A DNA stretch of 64,000 nucleotides from an uncultured Oscillospiraceae bacterium (lineage in GTDB: Bacteria > Bacillota > Clostridia > Oscillospirales > Oscillospiraceae): assembly GCA_947626265.1 (NCBI GenBank), contig CANQRM010000013.1:1-64000 (forward strand). Direction: 5' to 3'. Position 1 is the first letter of the stretch. Each line of letters starts with the position of its first letter. The notes below the pieces were generated by a model. The model did not search any database, had not been told where the DNA came from, and saw nothing but the letters and a program-made list of their open reading frames with translations. Shown piece by piece: positions 24,410 to 32,521 of the stretch. Made by a program: the position numbers and the translations under genes.

Positions 24410-25432
24410 TTAACCCTCCATGCCTTCCACATAGGCCGCGATCAGGTCCACGATGGCCTGCATATCCGCAATATCCACCACTTCCACCGGCGTGTGCATG
24501 TACTTCAGCGGCAGGGATACCAGCGCCGTGACCACACCGGTCCTGGCGACCTGTATCGCGTGGGCGTTGGTGCCGCTGTTGCCGCCGGGCACCGCCTCCG
24601 GCTGATAGGGTATGCCCTTTTCCTCCGCCAGGGCCATAAGCTCCATGGCGAGGGCCCGGTTGGTGTTGGGACCTATGCCGATGGCGCCGCCCTTCCCGCA
24701 GTCGGTCAGGGCCTCCGGGCCGTCGGGGGTCCGGCCATGGGTCACGTCCACCACGATGGCAATATCCGGCTCCAGGCCGTAGGCCGCCACGGTAGCGCCC
24801 CGGTGGCCCACCTCCTCCTGGGTGCTGACGAGACAGCACAGGTCCACATTGAGGTCCTTTTCCGCCAGAAGCTCAAAGGCCTTCATGATGACAGCGGCGC
24901 AGGCCCGGTCGTCCAAAGCCTTGCCGCAGAGCTGCCCCTCGCCCAGCTCATCGCAGGAAGTCGCATACACCACCGGTGTGCCCGGGGGCGCGGCCTTCAC
25001 GGCCTCGGCCTGGGATAGCCCCACGTCGATGAAGAGCTTGTCCGGGTCGATGGACTTGTCCATCTGCTCCGCCGTGAGCACGTGGGGCGGCATGGTGTCG
25101 ATGACGCCGAACAGCGGCGGGTCTGAAAGCACCCTCACCTCCCGGGCGGGGAGCATCCGCTGATCCACCCCGCCCAGCATGCCGAAGGACAAAAAGCCGT
25201 CCTTCGCGCCGGTGACGATGAGGCCGATCTCGTCCATGTGGGCGTCCAGCAAAACCAGCTTGGCCCCCGGCTTTCCGCAGCGCTTGACGGCGATCATGTT
25301 TCCCAGCGCGTCCGTGCGGACCTCGTCCGCCGCGTGGTGCAGGTAGGAGGCGATATACTCGTATACCGGCTCCTCGAAGCCCGAGGGGCCGGGCAGGCCC
25401 GACAGGCATTTCGTCAGTTCCTTCAGTTCCAT
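24410..25432 (-). CDS. M42-family metallopeptidase, second of a pair
   Basis: 340 residues, paralogous to the next gene. Motifs: LLDAHMDEIGL, KALDDRACA, STQEEVGHRGA and a C-terminal KYMHTPVEV. Start ATG 25432 (MELKEL) is chosen because it aligns with the family N-terminus; the frame continues upstream into the murD end without homology. Separated from murD by 7 nt. The pair differs at metal-proximal positions (HGRTPDG here versus EGTTAAD in its partner), so substrates may differ. Confidence 0.92.
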   Translation of the reverse strand: MELKELTKCLSGLPGPSGFEEPVYEYIASYLHHAADEVRTDALGNMIAVKRCGKPGAKLVLLDAHMDEIGLIVTGAKDGFLSFGMLGGVDQRMLPAREVRVLSDPPLFGVIDTMPPHVLTAEQMDKSIDPDKLFIDVGLSQAEAVKAAPPGTPVVYATSCDELGEGQLCGKALDDRACAAVIMKAFELLAEKDLNVDLCCLVSTQEEVGHRGATVAAYGLEPDIAIVVDVTHGRTPDGPEALTDCGKGGAIGIGPNTNRALAMELMALAEEKGIPYQPEAVPGGNSGTNAHAIQVARTGVVTALVSLPLKYMHTPVEVVDIADMQAIVDLIAAYVEGMEG

Positions 25433-25439
25433 GTCTTGC

Positions 25440-26822
25440 TTAAAGTTCCTCCACGATCCGGCGGAACAGGTCACCCCGTTCCTCAAAGTTCCTGAAGCGG
25501 TCAAAGGACGTACTGGCCGGGCTCATGAGCACCGTGTCCCCCGGCTCGGCCGCGGCGGCCGCCGCCTTCACCGTCTCGGTGAAATCCTCTATCTCCAATA
25601 TCTCCGGCGCGCCGGGGACGTATTCAGGCGCGTTCATCACCGCGTCTTTTATCTTCCCCGCCGTGAGGCCGGTGAGATACAGCTTCTTCACGTGTTTGCA
25701 TATGGCCGGGCCAAGACTGTCGAAGGGCACGCCCTTGTCCTTGCCCCCGGCGATGAGGATAAGCTTCTCGTCAAAGCAGGCCAGGCCTGCCAGGGTCCTG
25801 TCCGGGCTGGAGGCAATGGAGTCGTTTATATAGGTCACGCCCTTATGGCCACGCACGGTCTCCAGCCGGTGGGCCACACCGGTAAAGGTCCGGGCGACAG
25901 AGCGCATGGCGTCTATGTCCGTCAGACCCCACACCGCGGCAAAGGCGGTCATCATATTTTCCACGTTGTGCATGCCCGGGATGCGGATATCGGACGCGGG
26001 CAGGACCTCCGTTTCCTCCCCGTTCACCGCGGCGCAGATCATCCCGTCGGGCCGGAGGTACACGCCCGGCGACACCGGCTCTTTCCGGCTGAACCACCAG
26101 ACAAAGCTGTTGGCCTCATCGGCGCAGGCCGCCGTGACGGCGTTGTCATGATTCAGGACAAGCTTGGCGTTCTGGCGCTGGTGTTTGAATATCTGCTTCT
26201 TCGCCTCGATATAATCGGCGTAGTCTTTATGAATATCCAGGTGGTTGGGGGCCATGTTGGTGATGACGGCCACGTCGGGCGAGCACATCATGCTGTGCAG
26301 CTGGAAGGAGCTCAGCTCCAGCACCACCGCGTCATGGGGGCCGATGCCGTCCGTCTCCGCCAGCAGCGGATGGCCTATGTTGCCCCCCAGCCACACCTTC
26401 CGGCCCGAGGCCTCCAGCATTTTGGCGATGAGGGTCGTGGTGGTGGTCTTGCCGTCGGAGCCCGTCACGGCGAGGATGGGACAGGGGCAGAGGGACATGA
26501 ACACCTCCATCTCGCTGGTGATGAGGGCTCCCTGCTCCGCCGCCTTTTCAAGCTCCGGCCGGAAGGGCAGGACACTGGGACTGCGGAAGATGACGTCGCC
26601 GGAAAGCCCGGCGAGATACCCTTCGCCCAGGTAGAACTTTACGCCTTTGGCGCTCATATCCTCATAAAACGCCCCCAGACCGGCGGCGTCGGACTTATCA
26701 TATACGGTGGTATCAACGCCAGAGTCGGCAAGCAGTCCCACCAGGGGGCGGTTGGATAGCCCCGCGCCCACCACGGACACCCGCTTGCCCTGCAGGGAGG
26801 CGAGATATTCTTTCAGCGTCAT
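25440..26822 (-). CDS. murD: UDP-N-acetylmuramoyl-L-alanine--D-glutamate ligase
   Basis: 460 residues with the Mur-ligase three-domain order: UDP-binding N-terminal Rossmann domain (VSVVGAGLSNRPLV), central ATPase with P-loop TGSDGKTTTTTL, and C-terminal domain with YINDSIASSPD and the IAGGKDKG segment. It adds D-Glu to UDP-MurNAc-L-Ala in peptidoglycan precursor synthesis. Start ATG 26822 lies 7 nt after GAGG; a GTG at 26828 is too close to that site. First gene of a likely murD-M42-M42-yunB-ligA unit; the other division-cell-wall genes are not adjacent. Confidence 0.96.
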   Translation of the reverse strand: MTLKEYLASLQGKRVSVVGAGLSNRPLVGLLADSGVDTTVYDKSDAAGLGAFYEDMSAKGVKFYLGEGYLAGLSGDVIFRSPSVLPFRPELEKAAEQGALITSEMEVFMSLCPCPILAVTGSDGKTTTTTLIAKMLEASGRKVWLGGNIGHPLLAETDGIGPHDAVVLELSSFQLHSMMCSPDVAVITNMAPNHLDIHKDYADYIEAKKQIFKHQRQNAKLVLNHDNAVTAACADEANSFVWWFSRKEPVSPGVYLRPDGMICAAVNGEETEVLPASDIRIPGMHNVENMMTAFAAVWGLTDIDAMRSVARTFTGVAHRLETVRGHKGVTYINDSIASSPDRTLAGLACFDEKLILIAGGKDKGVPFDSLGPAICKHVKKLYLTGLTAGKIKDAVMNAPEYVPGAPEILEIEDFTETVKAAAAAAEPGDTVLMSPASTSFDRFRNFEERGDLFRRIVEEL

Positions 26823-26845
26823 GGTCACACCTCACGATCATAAGC

Positions 26846-26874
26846 ATTATAATACAATATCTAGTGTCACACAA
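26846..26874 (-). promoter_or_regulatory. SigA promoter of murD
   Basis: Minus strand TTGTGT (26874-26869), 17-nt spacer, TATAAT (26851-26846), 24 nt before the murD start. Confidence 0.65.
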
Positions 26875-26888
26875 GAAACGAATAACTA

Positions 26889-26920
26889 CAAAGAGACAGG
26901 ACCCAAGTCCTGTCTCTTTG
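26889..26920 (-). terminator. Terminator after rnpB
   Basis: 14-bp perfect inverted repeat CAAAGAGACAGGAC / GTCCTGTCTCTTTG with a 4-nt loop, directly after the RNase P RNA 3' end. On the minus strand it is followed by a moderately T-rich tract. Confidence 0.8.
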
Positions 26921-26928
26921 AATGGTGA

Positions 26929-27270
26929 GAGTTCTCCTGTAAGCCGGATTCTGTTAAAAATGGCCATCTATCTAGGCGTAACGTTGCCGTCACGCTCAAG
27001 CCACCTCCCCGGGGAGGCCGGGCCGGCCTATATTCCCCTCCACGGTGTTGCTCCGGATAGAGTTTACAGCGGCGCTCTGTCGCCAGGGCGCCGGGTGGTC
27101 TCTTACACCGCCTTTCCACCCTTACCGCGCGAACGCGCGGCGGTTTGTTTCTGTTGCACTCGTCCTGATGTCGCCATCGGCGGGCGTTACCCGTTATCCT
27201 TGCCCTATGGAGCCCGGACTTTCCTCACGCACAGCCTTTCGGCTCATGCCCGCGGCCATTCAGAAAACTC
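26929..27270 (-). ncRNA. rnpB: RNase P RNA, bacterial type A
   Basis: The region carries no credible protein gene but shows the conserved RNase P core on the minus strand. Near the 5' end is GAGGAAAGTCCGGGCTCC (helix P4 5' strand and J3/4), followed by the GGTAACGCCC region; near the 3' end is ACAGAATCCGGCTTA, which pairs back to form P4. The ends are set by an 8-bp P1 helix, GAGTTTTC with GAGAACTC, giving about 342 nt, with an uncertainty of a few bases each side. It is the catalytic RNA that matures tRNA 5' ends. It may be transcribed with yebC, which ends 16 nt upstream, or from a promoter inside it. Confidence 0.95.
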
Positions 27271-27285
27271 GGTACCTTTTACCTT

Positions 27286-28026
27286 TTACTCGTCGGGATT
27301 GTCCCAGTTATGCCAGACGTTCTGCACGTCCTCGTTGTCCTCGAACACATCCAGCATCTTCTGCATGTTCTTCCGGTCGCCCTCGGCGGTCAGGGTCACA
27401 TAGTTCTGGGGGACCATCTCCTCCTGGGCGGAGTCCAGCTTGTAGCCGTGGGCGGTCATGTACTCCGCCACGGCGGTCACATCCGCCGGCGCGGTGTAGA
27501 GGGTGAACACGCCCTCTTCGGCCTCCATATCGGCGGCGCCCGCCTCCATGGCGTCCATCAGCACAGTGTCCTCGTCCAGGTCGCCGTCCTCGTTGTCCAC
27601 CACGATGACGCCCTTGCGGTCGAAGGACCAGCTCACGCAGTTGGCGGGGCCCATGTTGCCGTTGTACTTATCGAAGGTGTGGCGCACGTCGCTGGCGGTG
27701 CGGTTGCGGTTATCGGTCATGGCCTCCACGATGATGGCCACGCCGCTGGGGCCGTAGCCCTCATAGGTGACGGACTCGAAGCTGGAGGTGTCGCCGCTGC
27801 CCAAGGCCTTGTCGATGGTCCGCTTGATGTTGTCGTTGGGCATATTGGCGGCCTTGGCCTTGGTGATGACGGCGGCCAGGCGCATATTATTCTTCGGGTC
27901 GCCGCTGCCCCCCTCCTTCACCGCAACGATGATCTCGCGGGCGATCTTGGTGAAGGCCTGGGCGCGCTTCGCGTCGGCGGCGCCTTTCGTTTTCTGTATG
28001 TTGTGCCACTTGGAATGTCCGGACAT
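27286..28026 (-). CDS. yebC: YebC/PmpR-family protein (TACO1-like)
   Basis: 246 residues, full-length family member opening with the signature MSGHSKWHNIQKTKGAAD and containing YEGYGPSGVAIIVEAMTDN. The family was long annotated as transcriptional regulators; more recent work links several members to relieving ribosome stalling at proline-rich sequences. Start ATG 28026 has GGGGGA 8 nt upstream. It has its own good SigA promoter and lies directly before rnpB. Confidence 0.95.
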   Translation of the reverse strand: MSGHSKWHNIQKTKGAADAKRAQAFTKIAREIIVAVKEGGSGDPKNNMRLAAVITKAKAANMPNDNIKRTIDKALGSGDTSSFESVTYEGYGPSGVAIIVEAMTDNRNRTASDVRHTFDKYNGNMGPANCVSWSFDRKGVIVVDNEDGDLDEDTVLMDAMEAGAADMEAEEGVFTLYTAPADVTAVAEYMTAHGYKLDSAQEEMVPQNYVTLTAEGDRKNMQKMLDVFEDNEDVQNVWHNWDNPDE

Positions 28027-28060
28027 GGTGTTATCCCCCTGTATGATCACTTTACAGGTC

Positions 28061-28089
28061 ATTGTAGCACAATTTCTCTCTAATATCAA
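28061..28089 (-). promoter_or_regulatory. SigA promoter of yebC
   Basis: Minus strand TTGATA (28089-28084), 17-nt spacer ending in TGC, TACAAT (28066-28061): five of six bases match at each element, plus an extended -10 TG. About 35 nt before the start codon. Confidence 0.8.
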
Positions 28090-28095
28090 CCAAAA

Positions 28096-29598
28096 CTATC
28101 TCGCCTTGGGGATGAGCAGAAGTCCCGTCTCCTTCCCGGCGTTCGCGGCGGCGATGGCCTCCACGGTGGAGCGGTATTTCCGCGCCAGGGCCCACATATC
28201 CGCCCCCGGCTCAACCCGGACCAGGGTGATGGAGGGCGCGGGGGGCATGACCGCCCAGGCTTCCGGGTCCTCTTCCACCGCTGTCACGGCCGCGATAGAT
28301 GTCTTTGTCACGGCCGTGGCCTCCATCTGCAGGGTTGCCCGCACGTCCAGGCTCGCCCCCGCCGGGGCGCAGAACACATCCGCCGCGGTGACACATACGC
28401 CCTGCAGCTCCGCGTCAGCGTCAATATCTGTGGTGAACTCCGCCGCGAGGCGGCACCGGACGCATGTATAGTCCCCGTCCTCCTGCCGCAGGATGGCCCG
28501 AACGTTCAGATTGACCTTGACGGTATTCCCCTCCACCGCGGTCGTACCTACTGTAGCGGAGAGGCAGAGCACATCTCCCGCCGCGCCCATCATCTCCGCC
28601 GAGCCCGTGACGGACTGACGCATGGAAAGGCTCTTCACAGCGCAGGAAAGGGCTATCTGCTCCCTGCAGGGTTCCAGGCAGGTCCGGTTGCTGTAAAGGT
28701 CCGCGATATAGGAAGCCTCACCCGTCACGCGGCAGGTGGCCTGGGCCACCAGGTGCAGCTCCGCCGCCACCCGGCCGTCCTCATCCTGCCGCTCCGGCAG
28801 GTCGAAATAGGCACCCGTGAACATGAGCGCCACCTCCGGCGTCACGTCCCCCTCCTGGGGCTCCACCTCCATGATCTGGGAAAACTCCGTCTCGTACCGC
28901 CCGGCGAAGACCTGCCCGTCCCGGCAGGCGAAGATAAGCCCGGCGCGGGCCTTGCCCCGGAAGATGACCTTGCCGGGGACAAACTTCACGTCCTCCACCG
29001 CCGCATCTACCCGCTGGCTCAATATCCGCTCCACGCCGGCGCTGCCGGTGGGCAGCTGGTAGCCGTCGGTGAGCACAAAGGTCTTCTCCCGTACGTCCGC
29101 CACCGTCACCATGGGCGCCGTCTTGGTGAGCACATGCACGCCTTTTTCCTCCGCCGCGAGGCCCGAGGGCAGTTCTATGCACTTTCTCTGATAGACGCAG
29201 GCCTCGCAGTCCACGTCCACCCGCACGGACAGCTTCCGGGAATTGACCATCCGCGCGTCCAGCGCCCGGACCCGGAGCCGGGCCACGGTCCGGCAGTCAC
29301 TGTCCGCCCCGGGGGCGTCGGTGCGCATCTCCACGGGGACAACAACCGCCAGGCTCTGCAGGGGCCCGCCGTTCTCCGGCGTGTACAGCACCGACACGCT
29401 GACACTGGCGCCCAGCGTGAGGCACCCGGCCTCCGTCTCCTTGCTGCGCAGGGTGACGACGCTCTCCGCGTCCACCACACCGGCCATGTCCGGCATGGCG
29501 TCGGGCACGATGCTCTCCGCGGTGAAGTCCCGGCTGAAGCAACCGGACCACACGGGGATGAGCTGGTCATATATATCCTTTTTGAGGGCCGTATCCAT
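28096..29598 (-). CDS. SPOCS (DUF3794) repeat protein with C-terminal LysM domain
   Basis: 500 residues without a signal peptide. Several SPOCS/DUF3794 units (about 30-130, 170-290 and 310-440) share a repeating beta-rich pattern, and a C-terminal LysM domain (about 455-500, ending GLLLIPKAR) would bind peptidoglycan or glycan. SPOCS-LysM proteins (SafA/SpoVID-like logic) are linked to clostridial spore coat or cortex assembly. Start ATG 29598 lies about 10 nt after AAGGAG. A strong SigE-type promoter candidate sits upstream at 29633-29660, supporting a mother-cell coat function. Confidence 0.85.
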   Translation of the reverse strand: MDTALKKDIYDQLIPVWSGCFSRDFTAESIVPDAMPDMAGVVDAESVVTLRSKETEAGCLTLGASVSVSVLYTPENGGPLQSLAVVVPVEMRTDAPGADSDCRTVARLRVRALDARMVNSRKLSVRVDVDCEACVYQRKCIELPSGLAAEEKGVHVLTKTAPMVTVADVREKTFVLTDGYQLPTGSAGVERILSQRVDAAVEDVKFVPGKVIFRGKARAGLIFACRDGQVFAGRYETEFSQIMEVEPQEGDVTPEVALMFTGAYFDLPERQDEDGRVAAELHLVAQATCRVTGEASYIADLYSNRTCLEPCREQIALSCAVKSLSMRQSVTGSAEMMGAAGDVLCLSATVGTTAVEGNTVKVNLNVRAILRQEDGDYTCVRCRLAAEFTTDIDADAELQGVCVTAADVFCAPAGASLDVRATLQMEATAVTKTSIAAVTAVEEDPEAWAVMPPAPSITLVRVEPGADMWALARKYRSTVEAIAAANAGKETGLLLIPKAR

Positions 29599-29632
29599 AC
29601 AAAATCGCTCCTTGCCAAAATTTTCTATGGCA

Positions 29633-29660
29633 AGGATATGCAAACAAACTTTTGAATATG
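29633..29660 (-). promoter_or_regulatory. Candidate SigE promoter of the SPOCS-LysM gene
   Basis: Minus strand CATATT (29660-29655), 14-nt spacer, CATATCCT (29640-29633): the same ATA-N16-CATA geometry as at spoIVA and yunB. The first base of the -35 is adjacent to the stop codon of the upstream small ORF. The predicted start site lies after the left arm of CCTTGCCA...TGGCAAGG, so the ribosome site AAGGAG would be free in this mRNA. Confidence 0.6.
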
Positions 29661-29816
29661 TCAGCCCAGGAACATCCCCCGGCAGCCCCAGGCCAGCAGC
29701 AGCACCCCCAGCAGCCACCAAAGCCAGTTGGGCATCATCAGCGTCACCAGTATGAGCGTGCCCACGATCACCGCGCAGCAGCAAAGCGCGCCGCCATTTC
29801 TCCCCCTTCTTCTCAT
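29661..29816 (-). CDS. 51-residue hydrophobic small protein
   Basis: A short gene not resembling any family I can name: a basic N-terminus (MRRRGRNGG), a CCC motif, then two closely spaced hydrophobic stretches (about residues 10-27 and 30-50) around MPNWLWW. GGAGG lies 8 nt before ATG 29816, a strong argument that it is translated. It sits between rsgA and the SPOCS-LysM gene and is probably a small membrane protein, perhaps sporulation-related from its neighbour and its nested-promoter arrangement. The 3' arm of the rsgA terminator hairpin contains its ribosome site. Confidence 0.7.
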   Translation of the reverse strand: MRRRGRNGGALCCCAVIVGTLILVTLMMPNWLWWLLGVLLLAWGCRGMFLG

Positions 29817-29819
29817 AAA

Positions 29820-29852
29820 GACCGCCTCCCGTCCATCCTATGGGCGGGAGGC
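29820..29852 (-). terminator. Hairpin after rsgA overlapping the small-ORF ribosome site
   Basis: Minus strand GCCTCCCGCCCAT (29852-29840), AGG loop, ATGGACGGGAGGC (29836-29824): 13-bp stem with one mismatch, then GGTCTTT. It begins 9 nt after the rsgA stop. The GGGAGG of the 3' arm is the ribosome site of the ORF starting at 29816; the loop region reads CATAGGAT. Confidence 0.7.
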
Positions 29853-29861
29853 GATGTATGT

Positions 29862-30725
29862 TCACTTTTCGATCTCCCAGCGGTCCAGCCGGGCGGCTTC
29901 TTCATATAGACGCAGATAAGATGCGTAGCGGCTGGGGTGGATGTGCTCCCCCACCGCCTCCCGCACGGCACAGCCGGGCTCCGCCCGATGGGTGCAGTCG
30001 TCAAAGCGGCATTTATCCTCAAAGGGCCGGAACTCCGGGAACAGCCCCGCCAGGTCCTCGGGCAGGATGGGCTTATCTGTGTCGTCCTCAAAGGAGGCAA
30101 AGCCGGGGGTGTCCCCCAGGAGCGTGCCGCCGCCGATGTCGAACAGCTCCACATGGCGGGTGGTATGCTTTCCACGGCCCAGCTTCTGGCTCACCTCCGC
30201 CGTGGGGATGGCGAGGCCGGGCGCCAGGGCGTTTATAAGGCTGCTCTTGCCCACGCCGGAGTTGCCGGTAAAACAGCAAGTCTTCCCCGCCATGGCGGCG
30301 CGGAGGGCGTCCACGCCCTGGCCCGTCACGGCGCTTACGAGAAAGACGCTATAGCCGGTCCCGGCGTATATCTCTTGCAGCTCCCCCGCCGGGTCCAGGT
30401 CGCATTTGTTGACGGCCAGCAGGACGCCGCAGCCCTCTTTCTCGCACTTTACCGTTATCCTATCGATAAGGTAAGGGTCCGTCACCGGGATGGCCGCCGA
30501 GACCACCATCACGAGATAATCAATATTGGCCATGGCCGGGCGGGAGAAAGCGTTTTTTCGGCGCAGTATCTCCGCCACAGTACCGGTGCCGTCGGCGCTG
30601 TCCTCAATATTCACCCTGTCCCCCACCAGGGGTGTCAGGCCCTCCTTGCGGAAGCGGCCCTTGGCCCGGCACTGGACCAGGTCCGGCCCGCAGCGGACAT
30701 AGTAAAAACCGCTGAGAGCCCGCAT
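29862..30725 (-). CDS. rsgA: Ribosome small-subunit-dependent GTPase RsgA
   Basis: 287 residues, circularly permuted GTPase that checks late 30S assembly. N-terminal OB fold (about 1-65), G4 NKCD (AVNKCDLDP), G1 TGNSGVGKSSLINA, G2/G3 region with DTPGFASF, and a C-terminal zinc-binding domain (Cys/His in CRFDDCTHRAEPGC). Start ATG 30725 follows AAGGGA. Last gene of the cdaA-to-rsgA unit, 20 nt after prkC, a pairing seen in Bacillus (prpC-prkC-cpgA), where PrkC phosphorylates CpgA. Confidence 0.95.
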   Translation of the reverse strand: MRALSGFYYVRCGPDLVQCRAKGRFRKEGLTPLVGDRVNIEDSADGTGTVAEILRRKNAFSRPAMANIDYLVMVVSAAIPVTDPYLIDRITVKCEKEGCGVLLAVNKCDLDPAGELQEIYAGTGYSVFLVSAVTGQGVDALRAAMAGKTCCFTGNSGVGKSSLINALAPGLAIPTAEVSQKLGRGKHTTRHVELFDIGGGTLLGDTPGFASFEDDTDKPILPEDLAGLFPEFRPFEDKCRFDDCTHRAEPGCAVREAVGEHIHPSRYASYLRLYEEAARLDRWEIEK

Positions 30726-30745
30726 GATGATCCCTTGGCGCAAGC

Positions 30746-32521
30746 TCAGCCCTCCGGCGCGGGGGCCGCCTCCTGCTGAGGCTGGGCAGGCTGGGCGGGT
30801 ACGGGCGTGACGGCAGGACCCGTGCTGATCTGCAGGTACACCTGGGTGCCCTGGATGACCGTGGTGCCGGCGGCATAGCTCTGCCACATGACCCGGCCGG
30901 GCTCATAGTCGTTGGAGCTCACATAAGAAAGTTCGTTCTCGCCGCAGATAAGTCCCTCCCGCTGGAGCATGAGCAGCGCCGCCTCCTTCGTCAGGTCCTT
31001 GACGTTGGGCACGGTGGTATAGCTGGCCGCGGGACCGGCGCTGACATGCAGCGTTACGGTGCTGCCGCTGGCCACGGAGGCGCCGGGGGCGGGTTCGGAG
31101 CTTATGACGTAGTTCTCCGTAACGGAACCGGACTCCTCCAGCACGATATTGACGTTCAGTTCCTTGGCCTGGAGCCGGACCTGGACATTGGTATAGGGCG
31201 CGTTCAGGATATCCTCGGGGATGGTGACCAGCTGCACGCCGGAGCTGACGGTCAGGGAGATGTCAATGCCGTCGGAGGTGATCATACGGCTGGTGCCGGC
31301 GGCGGGGTCCTGGTCGATGACCATGCCCTCGTCGTGGTTGGAATCCGCCTGGTAGGTGACTTTGAAGTTATAGAGCTCCTTCATCTCCTCATCCAGCATG
31401 ATGTCGTCATATTTGAGGCCCTCAAAGTTTGCTACAGATATGCGCTCCGCGTCCCGGAAGATGTCCGCCAGCCAGTACTGCCACACGAACACGAACAGGG
31501 CCAGGGCGAAGGCCGCCACGATCACGAACCCGGAAAGCATGCTGACGCTGGCGGCGCGGGCCCGGCGGCGGGCATAGCCCTCCTTGGATAACTCCCCGGA
31601 CTTGCTGATGCGGGGCACGTTCTTGCTGATCACATGGACCTCGTCCCGTATCTGCCGGGCGGCCTGGGCCGCGGCGGTGCCGTTGCGGGACCGGCGGAAG
31701 TCCTCCAGGTCCGCCAGCATGTCGGCGGCGGTGGCGTACCGGTCGTCCGGCTCCGGCTGCATGGCCCGCAGGGTGATCTGCTCCAGCTCCGCCGGAACGG
31801 CGTTATTGAGGTCGCTGGGAGCGTCGGGCAGCGAGGACACCTGCTGCACAGCCACCTCCTCCACGGTCTTGCCGTCAAAGGGCAGCTTGCCCGTGAGCAT
31901 CTCATACATGACCACGCCCAGTGAATAGATATCGCTGCGGGCGTCCACGGTGCCGCCCCGGGCCTGTTCCGGGGAGATATAGTGGATGCTCCCCAGGGCC
32001 TCCTCGCCGTCGTTGGGGTCGGCCTCGTCCATCTGGGCAATGCCGAAGTCGGCGATCTTCACCGTGCCGTCCTTGGGCAGCATGATGTTCTGGGGCTTGA
32101 TGTCCATATGGATGATGCCCCGGCTGTGGGCGTGGCTCAGGGCCCGGGCAATCTGGGTGGAGAAATGCAGGACTTCCTGCCAGGAGAGCACGCCCTTTCC
32201 CTTCATATACTGCTTCAGGTTGATGCCGTCCACATACTCCATCACGATATACTCCGTGTCGCCGGAGGACACCACGTCGTAGACGGCGCGGATGTTGGGA
32301 TGGCTCAGCTTCTCCACGGCCTCATATTCCTTGCGGAACTGGCGGCGGCTGTCCGCGTCCACGGACACGTCGTCACGTAGCACCTTCACGGCCACGTCCC
32401 GCTTCTTCTCCAGGTCGTAGGCCTGATATACCACGGCCATGCCGCCGATGCCCACCACGGACACGATCTCGTAGCGGCCATCCAATACCTTTCCAAGACG
32501 CCAATTGACCTTATTTTCCAT
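30746..32521 (-). CDS. prkC: PASTA-domain Ser/Thr protein kinase, PrkC type with altered catalytic loop
   Basis: 591 residues: cytoplasmic kinase domain (about 15-275; P-loop GIGGMAVVY, catalytic Lys46), juxtamembrane linker, one transmembrane helix (about 340-362), and about three extracellular PASTA repeats that sense muropeptides or lipid II, ending in a Pro/Gln-rich tail. The catalytic loop reads HMDIKPQN (138-145) instead of HRD, and the activation loop after DFG (158-160) is DEADPNDGEE with no Ser or Thr until S178, where PrkC relatives carry several phosphorylated Thr. Catalytic Asp140 and the DFG Asp are kept, so activity is expected. Overlaps prpC (TAATG). Confidence 0.95.
   Translation of the reverse strand: MENKVNWRLGKVLDGRYEIVSVVGIGGMAVVYQAYDLEKKRDVAVKVLRDDVSVDADSRRQFRKEYEAVEKLSHPNIRAVYDVVSSGDTEYIVMEYVDGINLKQYMKGKGVLSWQEVLHFSTQIARALSHAHSRGIIHMDIKPQNIMLPKDGTVKIADFGIAQMDEADPNDGEEALGSIHYISPEQARGGTVDARSDIYSLGVVMYEMLTGKLPFDGKTVEEVAVQQVSSLPDAPSDLNNAVPAELEQITLRAMQPEPDDRYATAADMLADLEDFRRSRNGTAAAQAARQIRDEVHVISKNVPRISKSGELSKEGYARRRARAASVSMLSGFVIVAAFALALFVFVWQYWLADIFRDAERISVANFEGLKYDDIMLDEEMKELYNFKVTYQADSNHDEGMVIDQDPAAGTSRMITSDGIDISLTVSSGVQLVTIPEDILNAPYTNVQVRLQAKELNVNIVLEESGSVTENYVISSEPAPGASVASGSTVTLHVSAGPAASYTTVPNVKDLTKEAALLMLQREGLICGENELSYVSSNDYEPGRVMWQSYAAGTTVIQGTQVYLQISTGPAVTPVPAQPAQPQQEAAPAPEG

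Noticed and set aside
26864..27506. Short open frames across the murD-yebC gap
   Set aside because: The region is RNase P RNA with conserved core sequences; the frames overlap its structured elements.
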